64,000 nucleotides of DNA from an uncultured Acidobacteriaceae bacterium (lineage in GTDB: Bacteria > Acidobacteriota > Terriglobia > Terriglobales > Acidobacteriaceae), in contig CAIKND010000190.1 in the NCBI GenBank assembly GCA_903828675.1, positions 30,393 through 94,392 on the forward strand, in the 5' to 3' direction. A program made the position numbers and the translations under genes. Below are positions 9,801 to 18,375 of the stretch, in pieces. The notes under the pieces are model-generated. The model did not search any database and was not told the origin of the DNA. It was given only the letters and a program-made list of their open reading frames with translations. The number at the start of each line of letters is the position of its first letter. The first letter of the stretch is position 1.

Positions 9801-10344
9801 GGAAGGCCTCATTATTGACATCCGGTACAACGGCGGCGGCTTCGTGGACCAACTCATTTTCGAGCGTCTGCGCAGGGTGCTTTCCGGTATGGGATCGTCG
9901 CGCAACTGGGAAGTCAGCAGCGGGAGCACATCGCCTCCAAACGTCTTTCACGGGTATCTGGCCTGCATCACCAACCAATACGCGGCCTCCGACGGCGACA
10001 TCTTCAGCGAGTTCTTCAAAATCTACAAACTGGGCCCGCTCATTGGGGAGCGCACCTGGGGCGGAGTTCGCGGAATTCGCGGAGAGATCTTCCTAATGGA
10101 TGGCGGTTACATCACCCGTCCCGAATTCTCGGAGTACAACCTCCAGAGCAAGTGGGTTGTGGAGAACCGCGGAGTTGCCCCAGACATCGAGGTGGATGAC
10201 CGCCCCGACGACGTGGTTCGCGGCAAAGACGCACAACTTGAACGCGCCATCCAGGAAGTGATGAAGCGGATTGAGGCCGATCCCAAGAAACTTCCTGCGC
10301 GCCCGCCTGATCTTCCGGCCTATCCGGAAGGACCGGGTATGTAG
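6829..10344 (+). CDS. Tricorn protease homologue, exported S41 peptidase
   Basis: A 1171-residue serine protease expected to degrade oligopeptides in the periplasm. A signal peptide (1-27, cut after SLA-QE) is followed by TolB/PD40-type beta-propeller repeats recognisable by SPDGKW and SPDSK repeats over about residues 35-600. A tricorn C1 helical domain, a PDZ domain (about 860-950) and the S41 catalytic domain follow. His827 in SNSHTYVGG and Ser1054-Asp1055 in AASDGD fit the tricorn catalytic His, Ser and oxyanion Asp; DIRYNGGG is the usual S41 core motif. AAGGAG precedes the ATG. Two Lys/Glu-rich charged inserts (about 409-445 and 608-625) interrupt the propeller. Length is near that of archaeal tricorn (~1070). 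Confidence 0.93.
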   Translation: MSLVHKLHFILVLVCAITLSSTTFSLAQEQQEGRLMRFPDIRGNKIAFVYGGDLWLASSTGGAAHRITAHPGRELFPKFSPDGKWIAFTGQFDGNFNVYVMPSEGGQPRQLTFYQGSAQQLNDRMGIHNEVVTWTPDSKRVLFLTRRDASNGWTKRPFTVSIDGGIPEPLPMDQGGLTSFSADGSKIAYNRIFRNFRTWKRYTGGLAQDIYIYDIKNNVLEQQMPHTDYSDTFPMWHGNTIYFSSDRGPEHRLNIFAYDLSSKQVEQITHFTDFDVMWPSLGDASIIFENGGYLYVLDLASRQSSKLTITLPGERELTMKYWAGVSKNITDLDISPDGKRAVMAARGDIFTVPAKDGATRNLTRTPGIREKEVAWSPDGRWIAFISDRTSEDEIYITPQDGMGNIDLGKVADAKDKEKDKEAADKEKAAENERGKDKEQQITSNSKGFMFTPVWSPDSKKLAWADKDLRLWYVDINDKKPVEVDRGKYGEITNYSWSPDSKWIAYDSQVVTNYSTVYLYSTVDKKSTPVTSELVNSAGPVWDPEGKYLYFFSDRDFNEVLGNIDFEFANPKTTRVYVLTLHADTPSPFPALSDETAIKREGPVPQAAASGSDKDKKKAEAKKKEVAPAGTKETQEIINNFRIDLEGLQSRIVALPVPPASLTALGAAKNFVYYSSQPVQGLSGPIPGEQSAVHAYDLTERKEKTLIEGIDRWWLSFDGSKLLYEVKSGEAKSYGIIDAKPADTPKKVGDGAIGLSGLRAEIDPPAEWTQIFNEAWRQERDYFFEASMNGVNWEAVRDKYAPLVPHAANRYDLTYIMGEMIGELSNSHTYVGGGDQPDLHPINVGLLGVDYELDAASNLYRFKKIYRGENWDPGTRSPLTEPGVNVKEGDYLIAVNGRPLKAPQTPEELLVNTANETTAITVNSKPSADGARTVAVRPISDEYSLHELNMVESNRKKVDAATKGRVGYIYIPDMGDAGLNAFVKRYFPQIRKEGLIIDIRYNGGGFVDQLIFERLRRVLSGMGSSRNWEVSSGSTSPPNVFHGYLACITNQYAASDGDIFSEFFKIYKLGPLIGERTWGGVRGIRGEIFLMDGGYITRPEFSEYNLQSKWVVENRGVAPDIEVDDRPDDVVRGKDAQLERAIQEVMKRIEADPKKLPARPPDLPAYPEGPGM

Positions 10345-10522
10345 GATGTGAAGGGAGTTATTGTGGCTGCCTCAGCTTCATCGTCGTGGTCTCAGCCGAG
10401 GCGGCTCGTACTCCAGTTCCCGCAAGTCACGTCCAGGAACCACATTCGGGACCTTGCCATTCCGGGGAGACACATTCGCCGATCACTCTTGAGACGACAA
10501 GATGTTGTTCTGCTCCTTTAGT

Positions 10523-11833
10523 CGCCGGCGGTTATTGGGCCATCGGAGACCGCGGCTACTCTCCGTTCCAGTGTGGAACGAACATCTTCTCTTTCAAAGA
10601 CTCTCTAGAGCTTATCCGTCATAAGCACGACTTCACGGTGGGAATCGACTTTCGCCGTAATCAAATGAACGTCGGCATTGAGGCCTTTCAGGACGGCTTC
10701 TGGATCATCGGCAACGGCGGCAATTTTTCCGGCTTGAGCAGCGCCAGCGTTGCCGGCAATCCCGAGGCCGATTTTTTGGTTGGCATCACAGGCTTGGCCA
10801 TTCATGACCAGACGTTCAATGGCCCCGTCTCCGGCCGCCGATGTAGCATCTTCCGGCCTTTTTTCGAGGATGATTGGAGGGTCAAACCATCTCTTACCCA
10901 CAATCTCGGCCTAGCCTGGGATATGACGACTCCGATCACCGAAGCCCATGGGCGCATGGCCAACTACGTCCCCGCGACCTGGAAGTTGCTCATAGCCAAT
11001 CAAAATGGCGTGAGTGCGTCGGCGGGCGTCAACATGGACTGGCCAGCGGTCGAGCCGCGAATCGGCGCCGCCTGGAAGGTCATGGGGAGTGAGAAGACCG
11101 TGCTCCGCGCGGGCTACGCCCTCTACCACGACTCCGCCTGGAGCCAGGGCGCCCAGGGTCTATGGCAGAATCCACCTTTTCTGGGGGAGTCCGATGCGTT
11201 TACCGGAGCCAGCTGCGCCTTTGCAACCTCGTATTGCGCGACAGTGCTGGGACAATCGCCCTCCGGCATCAGTCTCTCGAGCGGGTTCCAGCCCATCACC
11301 TCACCGCCTACCGCAGCCACGTTTACCGGCTCGTTCTATACCCAGCCCGCGGACTTCAAGCTGGGCCGGGTGCAGCAGTTCAACGTGAACGTCGAGCGCC
11401 AGCTCGTGGGCAACCTGGTACTGACAGCCGGATATGCCGGTTCCCGCGGCACACATATATTGGTGGCCGGTAATAATCTCAACACGGGAAGCCCGTCTGC
11501 GTGCGGCTCTGGTTCCTATATGATCGGTTGCCTTCCTGGCGGCGCGCCGTACAACCGCCCTATGGCACGTTCGACACCATTTCTCTGTTTGGCGATGTGG
11601 GCAAGACGAACTATGCCTCGCTTCAGTTGAAGGCTGAAACCAAGACTCCGAAGTACGGACTCTACGGGCTGTTTGCCTGCACCTACTCGCGCACCTATGA
11701 CAATGGTTTGTCTGACGGCTTGGGTTCCCTGCTCAGCGCCCCTTATTTCCCGCTTCCCAACTGGCAAAAGCTGGATTGGGGTTTATCGCAGCTTATTGAT
11801 CCGGGCCAGAAGTATTGCGACGCGGCAGCATAG
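10523..11833 (+). pseudogene. Truncated, frameshifted TonB-dependent receptor beta-barrel
   Basis: The remnant begins without a start codon, signal peptide or plug domain: receptor-like sequence starts at about 10523 (GGYWAIGDRGYSPFQ) and runs through barrel strands such as FFEDDWRVKPSLTHNLGLAW and LRAGYALYHD. Near 11560 the reading frame changes: RP in one frame continues as YGTFDTISLFGDVGKTNYASL in another, so about one base is lost or gained. The barrel then continues until about 11800, where it stops at LDWGLSQLID next to the IS630-type element. The last ~200 residues of the barrel are missing. The sequence resembles the large acidobacterial Cir/SusC-like receptors, including the intact one at 27.7 kb. 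Confidence 0.8.
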
Positions 11834-12890
11834 CATACATCATTCTGACTGAATTAGCTCTCCACCCTTTGTGGCTGTCTCTGGATACTGCGCAGGGCGC
11901 CGACGGCGGTTCTGGTCAGAGCAATCTTGTTGCGGGCCGGCGCGGCAGTTGTTACGCGGTGCTTGAGATCGGCGTTGAGTAGCTCGTCTGGATTCAACTC
12001 AGGGGAGTAGCTGGGCAGATAGAAGACCTCGATCTTGTCTGCGTTTGCGTCGAGCCATTCGCGGACTTTCTTAGAGTGGTGCACGCGCAGGTTGTCTAGA
12101 ATCAGGAAGATCTTTTTCTCTTGCTGTCGGGTCAACCGTTCGAGGAAGTGGATCAGAACCTTCGCGTTCAGAGCGCCCGAGAAGACCTTCCAGCGCATCT
12201 GGCCTTTGTTGGTCACCGTGGAGATCACGCTCAGACTTTGTCGGGCTGCGTTGGCACGCACGACCGGAGTCTTCCCCCTGGGGGCGTAACCGCGGCCGCG
12301 CACATCGTCCGAGCGCAAGCCGGTCTCGTCGCCCCATTGAATCTCAGCCTTCTCCTGCTTGGCACGCTGAGCGATGGCCGGATAAGCCTCGCTGAGCCAC
12401 CTGGAGACCGCCGCAGGGGATTGCTCGTAGGCTTTCTTGAGCGGCTTCTGCGGCGTAAATCCCCAGCGCTTGAGATACTTGCCCGTATTGCGCACGGTCA
12501 GCCGGATACCGAAATGTGCTTCGATCAGTTCGCTGACCGCCTGGCGTGTCCACGAGGCATAACTAATCTTCAATTGGTCGGGCGTGCGGTCCTGAATCAG
12601 CCGCTGGACCAAGCGTTCTTGCTCGGCCGAAAGCTGGCGGCCCGACCCCTTGGGCCGACCCGTCCGCTTAACATTCACCGCACCCCAACCGCCCTGCCGA
12701 AACGCCTTGTGCGCCTCACAAACCGTGTGCGTAGACAACTCACACTGCCGCGCCGTCTCCCTCACCGTGACCCCGGCTTCGCGCAGTTTCACCGCACGCC
12801 GCCGACGTTCATTCAATACCACATCCGGCAACCCTCGGGAATCACTCTTCTCCATGCTTCCTTAGATGCACTAAGGCCTAAAACGTTGCA
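11830..12890. mobile_element. IS630-family insertion sequence (boundaries approximate)
   Basis: A transposase gene with little extra sequence on each side, lying between two genes that are each broken at the junction. IS630/Tc1 elements insert at TA and are about 1.1-1.2 kb. TA dinucleotides are present near both ends (for example around 11831 and 12863) but no convincing terminal inverted repeats could be matched by eye, so the ends are set by where flanking homology stops. Confidence 0.6.
11854..12855 (-). CDS. IS630-family transposase (DDE)
   Basis: A complete 333-residue transposase. The N-terminal helix-turn-helix region covers about 18-60 (VRETARQCELSTHTV), followed by a linker with GRPKGSGR and a second winged-helix segment. 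The DDE catalytic triad fits Asp176 (WGDETG), Asp254 (LILDN) and Glu291 in the family motif SPELNPDE, with the D-to-E spacing of 37 expected for IS630/Tc1 elements. No stop or frameshift is visible, so it may still be active. It is opposite in orientation to the broken genes on either side. Confidence 0.93.
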   Translation of the reverse strand: MEKSDSRGLPDVVLNERRRRAVKLREAGVTVRETARQCELSTHTVCEAHKAFRQGGWGAVNVKRTGRPKGSGRQLSAEQERLVQRLIQDRTPDQLKISYASWTRQAVSELIEAHFGIRLTVRNTGKYLKRWGFTPQKPLKKAYEQSPAAVSRWLSEAYPAIAQRAKQEKAEIQWGDETGLRSDDVRGRGYAPRGKTPVVRANAARQSLSVISTVTNKGQMRWKVFSGALNAKVLIHFLERLTRQQEKKIFLILDNLRVHHSKKVREWLDANADKIEVFYLPSYSPELNPDELLNADLKHRVTTAAPARNKIALTRTAVGALRSIQRQPQRVES

Positions 12891-13275
12891 GATATTATGG
12901 GCCAGATCAGTAATTCTCGCATTCGCAGGAACTTCTGCCATTGCGCTGGCGGGCGCCGCGATTCTGGGTGTTGGGCAGGGAAGCGAAGCGGACGTCGCAC
13001 CCTACCTGTTGGCTCGCTATTTCGGCCGCAAGCATTTCTCCGTGCTCTATGGGCTGACCTGGACGGCGTATGCCGTCGGTGGCGGAATTGGGCCGGTCGT
13101 GGTTGGGCGTCTCTACGATCGTGCGGGCTCATGTGAACCGCGGTTGATTGTTGGCCTCGCGATGGTGGCATTTGCCGCAGCCGCCGTCAGCCTGCTGCTA
13201 CGGAGCGATCGCAAGGACGTCGCAACCAACTTCGAAGATATCCACGCATCTGTCGTTGCTTTTCAGGAGGAATAA
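12890..13275 (+). pseudogene. MFS transporter, 3' fragment
   Basis: The last ~125 residues of a major facilitator superfamily permease. Recognisable membrane segments start at about 12897 (RSVILAFAGTSAIALAG), followed by the characteristic GQGSEADVAPYLLARYFG loop and two further helices, ending in a charged tail. The upstream two thirds of a normal ~400-residue permease is absent; the same frame runs back as shadow sequence through the transposase gene. The stop at 13273-13275 lies two bases before the next gene, which indicates these two were an operon before the rearrangement. Confidence 0.8.
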
Positions 13276-13277
13276 CC

Positions 13278-13820
13278 ATGCCGCACATTCAACTTGCTGA
13301 CGACCTGCCAGGGATAACTGCTGGCTTCGCCTTTCACCCTGAGACAAACAAGCCGATGCGCGAACTCGCACACATTTTACTGCACACTTCGGGCAACGAG
13401 GCCTTCAGTTCGCGCGATCGTGAGTTGATAGCGTCGTTCGTGTCCTCACTCAACACCTGCTATTTCTGCCAGACAAGTCACGGTGCCGCAGCTGCGCATT
13501 TGAATGGTGGCGATGCCAGTCTCGTGAATTCTGTTTGCAGGGATTTCAGGACCGCGCCGATTTCCGACAAGTTGAAAGCTCTCCTGGCGATCGCAGAACA
13601 GGTTAAAATTGACGGCAAGCAGGTCACAAAGCACCTTGTAGAGGAGGCGCTAAACTACGGAGCCACTGACATCGAGATTCACGACACGGTACTGATTGCA
13701 GCCGCCTTCTCCATGTACAACCGCTACGTAGACGGCTTGGGAACCTGGCAGCCACGAGACGTCGAAGTGTACTCGCAAATGGGAAAGCGTATTGCAGAGG
13801 AGGGGTATTTCAAACCATAA
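13278..13820 (+). CDS. Carboxymuconolactone decarboxylase/AhpD-like peroxidase-related protein
   Basis: A 180-residue all-helical protein of the AhpD/CMD superfamily. The active-site pair Cys61 and Cys64 sits in CYFCQTSH with His68 in the position used for proton relay. In the AhpD-like group this CxxC plus His supports thiol-dependent peroxide reduction. The ATG has a strong AGGAGG ribosome-binding site inside the end of the MFS fragment, two bases downstream of its stop. The original promoter probably lay upstream of the MFS gene and may have been lost. Physiological substrate unknown. Confidence 0.85.
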   Translation: MPHIQLADDLPGITAGFAFHPETNKPMRELAHILLHTSGNEAFSSRDRELIASFVSSLNTCYFCQTSHGAAAAHLNGGDASLVNSVCRDFRTAPISDKLKALLAIAEQVKIDGKQVTKHLVEEALNYGATDIEIHDTVLIAAAFSMYNRYVDGLGTWQPRDVEVYSQMGKRIAEEGYFKP

Positions 13821-14328
13821 GTTCATCCATAGACACTCTCTTAAAATGTTCCAGAATGATGGCTTTCCTTCTGCTCAGGTAAATGGTGGATACAGCTTTC
13901 GATTGCTGGTTAAAAGATCAAAGCGGCTGTTGAGGACCAGCACTGCGCTGCCACGAACCCGGTTAGAAACGAAAGACGCCCATTGAGGTTGGAGTGTTTT
14001 TCGAATTGAGCGTTCTCGCCGACTATCAAACCCGCAGACTTCTTTTTCCGCCGCTGCGCAATCAATTACGGTTTCTTGACCCGCGGGCATGGAGGGCCAT
14101 GCTCCTCGAATTCCATGTTCTGAGCACAGCACTCAGATGGGAGTCCGGCGTTGCTGCGGTTCAAGCTATTCGGCGGTATCAGATGTCGGCCAGGGAATAC
14201 TCTGCCCGGTTCGTCTCGCCTGACGCCAACCGGACTTGCAGTGGCATGGACGGGATGAAACGAATCCTATAGCCGGAAAAGGTCTCGGCATCGCGGCGAC
14301 CGGGATTCCAGCCGCCGCAATGCTTCAC
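13821..14328. other. Intergenic region with no supported gene
   Basis: About 510 bases between convergent genes. Open frames of 64-92 codons exist on both strands but none has a recognisable domain, ribosome-binding site or compositional signal. It may hold decayed sequence, given the neighbouring rearrangement. Confidence 0.45.
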
Positions 14329-15954
14329 TTAAGCTGGCTTGGCCATATGTTTGCTGAGGATGTCCACCAGGCCCTGGTTGGGAACACACTGCTTTGCCGA
14401 AAAGGAAGACAGCAAGTGATCCAGCTCGTTCTCGGACAGACCCTTGAATAGGCTGGCGTAGAGCGGCTGCATCAGCGTCCCCGTGTAGAAGCACAACAAG
14501 GTCTGAGTCATGCACCGCACATTAAGGCGCGCATCCAACTGCGGATCACCTACCACTTGACGAATCTGTTCAGCGAGCTGAGCGGCAGCATCCTTCACTG
14601 GCGTTGGCGGTAGCCACGACATCCAATCGTCGGTGCCGAGAGCAGCCTTCTTACGAAGAATGTCGCTGATGCGCTCCATGTACGGAGATGCAGGGTCAAG
14701 TGTCAGCATACCCATCACGCCGACATCTTTGTAATTCCACGTCGTCCAGTGCGCCTCGTGGCTTTCAAAGATGCCAATCTGATCGTCCATTGCGCGAAGC
14801 CGGTCACCGTTCTCGTCGGATGGCCCGTTGTAGACTGCCCCGAACTCGCCTACCCACAATGGAACATTATTCTGCTGTGTAAACTTCGTTCCTTCGGCAT
14901 CCAGGAAGTTACGCTCCTGTCTTGCCAGATCCCAGACCTCAGGACCTTTTGCCGCAGCGGATCGAGGATGGATCTCGCCAGGGTATCTGCCAGGTCCGAA
15001 CCCTGGCACAGTGTAGTTATGCGAGCTGTAGGCGAGGTTGTCGTCAAAGGGCTTTTCAAGTCCAGAGAATTGATGTGCGTAGTTATCACCTTCAAGGAAG
15101 ATAATATGTTTGGAATCAATCTTGCGAATCTCTGAAACAACGCGCCGATAGACAGTATTCATACGGAACCAATTGGGCTTGTAATTGGAATAAATATTCC
15201 ATGGATAGTCGCCCCGACTATTGTTCGAACAGGGTTCGTTAAGCAGATCGTAGCCAGCCACCACCGCCCTGTCCTTATACCGCCGCGCAAACTCCTGCCA
15301 AAGGGCGATGTAGCGATCCTGATAGGCCGGAATGTCCCAAAAGAGACTGATGCGCGATGCGTTGTCAGAATGCCAATGGACATTCTGCCATCCTTGAGCC
15401 GAATGGAGATCGAGAATGACGTAAAGGCCATGTCTTTCGCAGTGGTTTAAGACTCGATCGAAGCGGGCGAAACCCGCCTCCTTGTATTTGAAAGGAGCGG
15501 CATCGTCCTCGAAGTGTCGATAATTGAGAGGAATCCTGACGACGTTCGCGCCAGCCTTCCCGAGAAAAACCACATCGTCTTCATTGAAGAAATGGTCGAG
15601 AAGCCGCTCGAAGAAGAACTGTGCCTTGGCCGGACCAAGCACCTCCGCCATCTGAGCTCGAAGAGTATGCTCTGCGCCTGGGTGCCCGTTAATAAAATCT
15701 TCCAAGTTCATCCAGCCGCCCGGACAGGTTCCCCTCAGGCGCACCTTCTTCCCTTTTGCATCAACAATTTGACGGCCGCCGACACGAAGGAACTCCATTT
15801 TGTTATCCCCGTCATACCTATCCGCAGCTTGTGGAATGGCGATTTGTTCCGCTGCGGCTGACGGTCCCAGTCCCGTGAGTGCTGCCGCACCAGTAAACGC
15901 CGCCAGTTTTAGAAACTCGCGTCGCGGCTGCATATCCGTTGCTTTCCCTGTCAT
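14329..15954 (-). CDS. Tat-exported glycoside hydrolase, GH5-like (cellulase superfamily)
   Basis: A 541-residue TIM-barrel glycosidase. The N-terminus has a twin-arginine signal (RREFLKLAAFTGAAALTG), so it is exported folded. The acid/base Glu240 is in DLLNEP and the nucleophile Glu370 is in WVGEFGA, the two GH5 (clan A) signatures; the barrel spans about 60-440. The remaining ~100 C-terminal residues are helical with no recognised carbohydrate-binding module. The first ATG has AGAGG upstream; a second ATG seven codons later is possible. It lies near two sulfatase genes on the other strand. Beta-glucan, mannan or other substrate cannot be assigned from the sequence. Confidence 0.87.
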   Translation of the reverse strand: MTGKATDMQPRREFLKLAAFTGAAALTGLGPSAAAEQIAIPQAADRYDGDNKMEFLRVGGRQIVDAKGKKVRLRGTCPGGWMNLEDFINGHPGAEHTLRAQMAEVLGPAKAQFFFERLLDHFFNEDDVVFLGKAGANVVRIPLNYRHFEDDAAPFKYKEAGFARFDRVLNHCERHGLYVILDLHSAQGWQNVHWHSDNASRISLFWDIPAYQDRYIALWQEFARRYKDRAVVAGYDLLNEPCSNNSRGDYPWNIYSNYKPNWFRMNTVYRRVVSEIRKIDSKHIIFLEGDNYAHQFSGLEKPFDDNLAYSSHNYTVPGFGPGRYPGEIHPRSAAAKGPEVWDLARQERNFLDAEGTKFTQQNNVPLWVGEFGAVYNGPSDENGDRLRAMDDQIGIFESHEAHWTTWNYKDVGVMGMLTLDPASPYMERISDILRKKAALGTDDWMSWLPPTPVKDAAAQLAEQIRQVVGDPQLDARLNVRCMTQTLLCFYTGTLMQPLYASLFKGLSENELDHLLSSFSAKQCVPNQGLVDILSKHMAKPA

Positions 15955-16638
15955 AAGACCTCTTTTGAATGTTGGGTTGACGGTTCACGATCGCGGCCAC
16001 CGCCAATAGATCGACAGCAACGACTGCTGATGGATCGGTCACGGTTCCCGTAATCTGCCTGCACCTAAGGGGCTGCGGCAAAGAATAATCCGGGCATATG
16101 CAAGACAGAACCAGTAGGCCAACGAGTTCCTGGGACTGTCTTCGCTCATGCGCAGTGCGCTTGTTGGATTGTCACGTTATACCAGAGATATAGGGTCAAT
16201 TAATAAGTGTCAAGTACCGAAAGATGCATCTTCCCATCTTATAGAGGCTTCAATCGTGTCGAGCAATGACAGCACGCAGTCGCTTGAATAGCCTCGGTAT
16301 TTCGTTATGGGATGACGTCGCGGCAGAAGTCCAACCAACGTGAAAGCCACCGCGGATCAACTCGAAGCGAGTGCAAAGAATCTCGCTGAAGCCCCCACAA
16401 ACGCCAGGCTCCAGACGTGTTATTACGTTCTGCAAGTATTTGCAAGCCATTTACTATCGATAACGCAGAGGTAGATGCAATGGCCGCGCACGTCGCAGAG
16501 CACTCGGGGCTAGATCTTGATGACAGATGACAGCATACGGCAGTGTTTGCCATTCCCTATTGCGATCGACTCTCAATACAACTGCTTGCTACTTTGAGTC
16601 TCATTTGCTTGATAGACCAGGACAGCCCTTGACTCGAG
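15955..16638. other. Intergenic region, no supported gene
   Basis: About 680 bases between the divergent GH5 gene and the sulfatase pseudogene. Two overlapping minus-strand frames (about 16250-16550) contain no recognisable domain. It should contain the GH5 promoter, but no clear hexamers were found. Confidence 0.4.
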
Positions 16639-18265
16639 TTGGGCCAGAATCACTGGTCGGGATGGACCCGGTACACTTCGACCTTGAATCGAAGGAAGTT
16701 TGTAGCCGGAGCGGCCGCCAGCGTTGGTGCGCTCGCCTTGGGGCATCATGCCAATGCGGGTGGGCCGAAGCGTCCAAATCTGGTTTTTGTGTTTGCCGAT
16801 CAATTGTGCATGGATCCTGCGGCTATGCCGGGAATGAGTTTGCGCGTACGCCCAACATGGACAAGCTCGCGGCCGATGGGTGCAACTTCCATCAAGCGAT
16901 CTCCGCTACTCCGGTATGCGCGCCTCACAGATGCTCTCTGATGACCGGAAAATATCAATCCAGCACCGGCATGGTCATCAACGAACTGCGGATGAGCCCG
17001 GACCACCAATGCTTTGGCCAAAGCCTGACCAAATCCGGTTACCGGACCGGCTATATCGGCAAGTGGCATATGTGGGCGAACCAGCTTGGCCAGCATGATC
17101 TGATCAAGAACGGCTTTGTTCCTCCAGGCCCATACCGGCTGGGCTTCGATGGGTTCTGGGCAGCCTACAACTTCAACCATGTTTATCATCGGGCGCCCTA
17201 TTTTCCTGACGATCCAACGCCACATATTCGCGATGGCTACGAACCGAATGGCCAGACGGATATGGCAATCCGTTTTCTCAAGGACACGAAGCAGAGCGCC
17301 GATCCGTTCGCGCTTTTCCTTTCCTGGGGGCCCCCGCACCTGCCCTGGACCTGGGACAATGTGGATTCAGAACATGCGGAACTGTATCGTCACGCAAATT
17401 TGCCGCAGGCTCCGAACTTTTCAAATGTCTCCGACCCGGATGGAGACGATTGGCAGAAGTTGCCTCCCAATTACGAGCAGGTGGCAGTGGATCGGAGCGG
17501 ATTTACTACGCGCAGGTCGCCAATTTGGATTGGAACCTGGGGCTGCTGATGAAGGCACTTGAGGAAACTGGAGATGCCGACAATACGATTGTGGTGTTAA
17601 CTTCCGATCATGGTGAGATGTTCGGCGCGCACGGCCGCGAAGGCAAACTAATTTTCTACGAAGAGGCGGCGCGCGTTCCGTTTCTCGTTCGCTGGCTGGC
17701 GAGAATTCCCGCAAAGACCGTATCGGATGCGCCGCTGGGCACGCCGGATATTATGCCCACACTTTTGACGATGATGGATATCGGAATTCCCTCAACCGTG
17801 GAGGGCATTGACCTAAGCCGTCACGGGATGGGCAAAGGCGGTGCGGACCACGAAGCTGCGCACATGCAAGGCATGGGTGCAACAGCCTCCTGGACAGATG
17901 GCACTGAGTGGCGGGCTTTGCGCGATCATGAATACACGTACGCCATCTATCGCAGGGATGGGAGGGAACTGTTGTTTCACAATCGCCAGGACCCCTATCA
18001 GGTGATCGATCTGGCTGGCGACCGGTCCTGCGCCGCATTGCTCAAGCATTTCCGGCAGATGTCGGAGAAGTGGCGCAAGGAGATGAACGATGAATTCCAT
18101 GCGTGCAGTTGGTACGAAAGCCATTGGTCAAAAGATAGAAATATCACAATGACCGCGCGTGGTGTTACCCAGGATCTCGACAGTCTTGAACGGATCGCTC
18201 AAAAGTGGTTCTCTGGAGGAGTGGGGGACCGGTCAGTGCAAATCAAGCCGGTGCCCGTAGCTTGA
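16639..18265 (+). pseudogene. Sulfatase broken by two frameshifts
   Basis: An arylsulfatase-type sequence spread over three reading frames. A twin-arginine-like signal (NRRKFVAGAAASVGALALG) and the first core strand PNLVFVFADQ are in one frame. Near 16820-16830 the frame changes and continues as GNEFARTPNMDKLAADG, with the formylglycine motif CAPHR and GYIGKWHMW. Near 17490-17500 a second shift leads into YYAQVANLDWNLG and LTSDHGEMFGAHG. All sulfatase motifs are present and in order, so decay is recent or the shifts are sequencing errors. The start is uncertain: 16639 and 16684 are TTG codons in the first frame. If repaired it would encode ~520 residues. Confidence 0.8.
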
Positions 18266-18375
18266 TGTAGAATGCGTGTCGACCTCGCTGGATCTTGGTC
18301 AGGTGTACCGTTGGGGGCTTGGGAATCTCGCGGTGCGAGCATAAGATGGGCTCTTTGTGAGCGAACGGAGATGTG

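Noticed and set aside
12121..12889. Plus-strand frame running into the MFS fragment
   Set aside because: The part before 12890 is antisense to the transposase and has no transporter character; only the end is real.
11820..12900. Terminal inverted repeats of the IS630 element
   Set aside because: The ends were compared by eye in both orders; only 3-4 base matches were found, not enough to claim repeats.
13994..14272. 92-codon frame in the 13.8-14.3 kb gap
   Set aside because: No ribosome-binding site, domain or conserved motif; could be decayed sequence.
14689..15135. Plus-strand frames inside the GH5 gene
   Set aside because: Shadows of a gene with both catalytic glutamates in the other strand.
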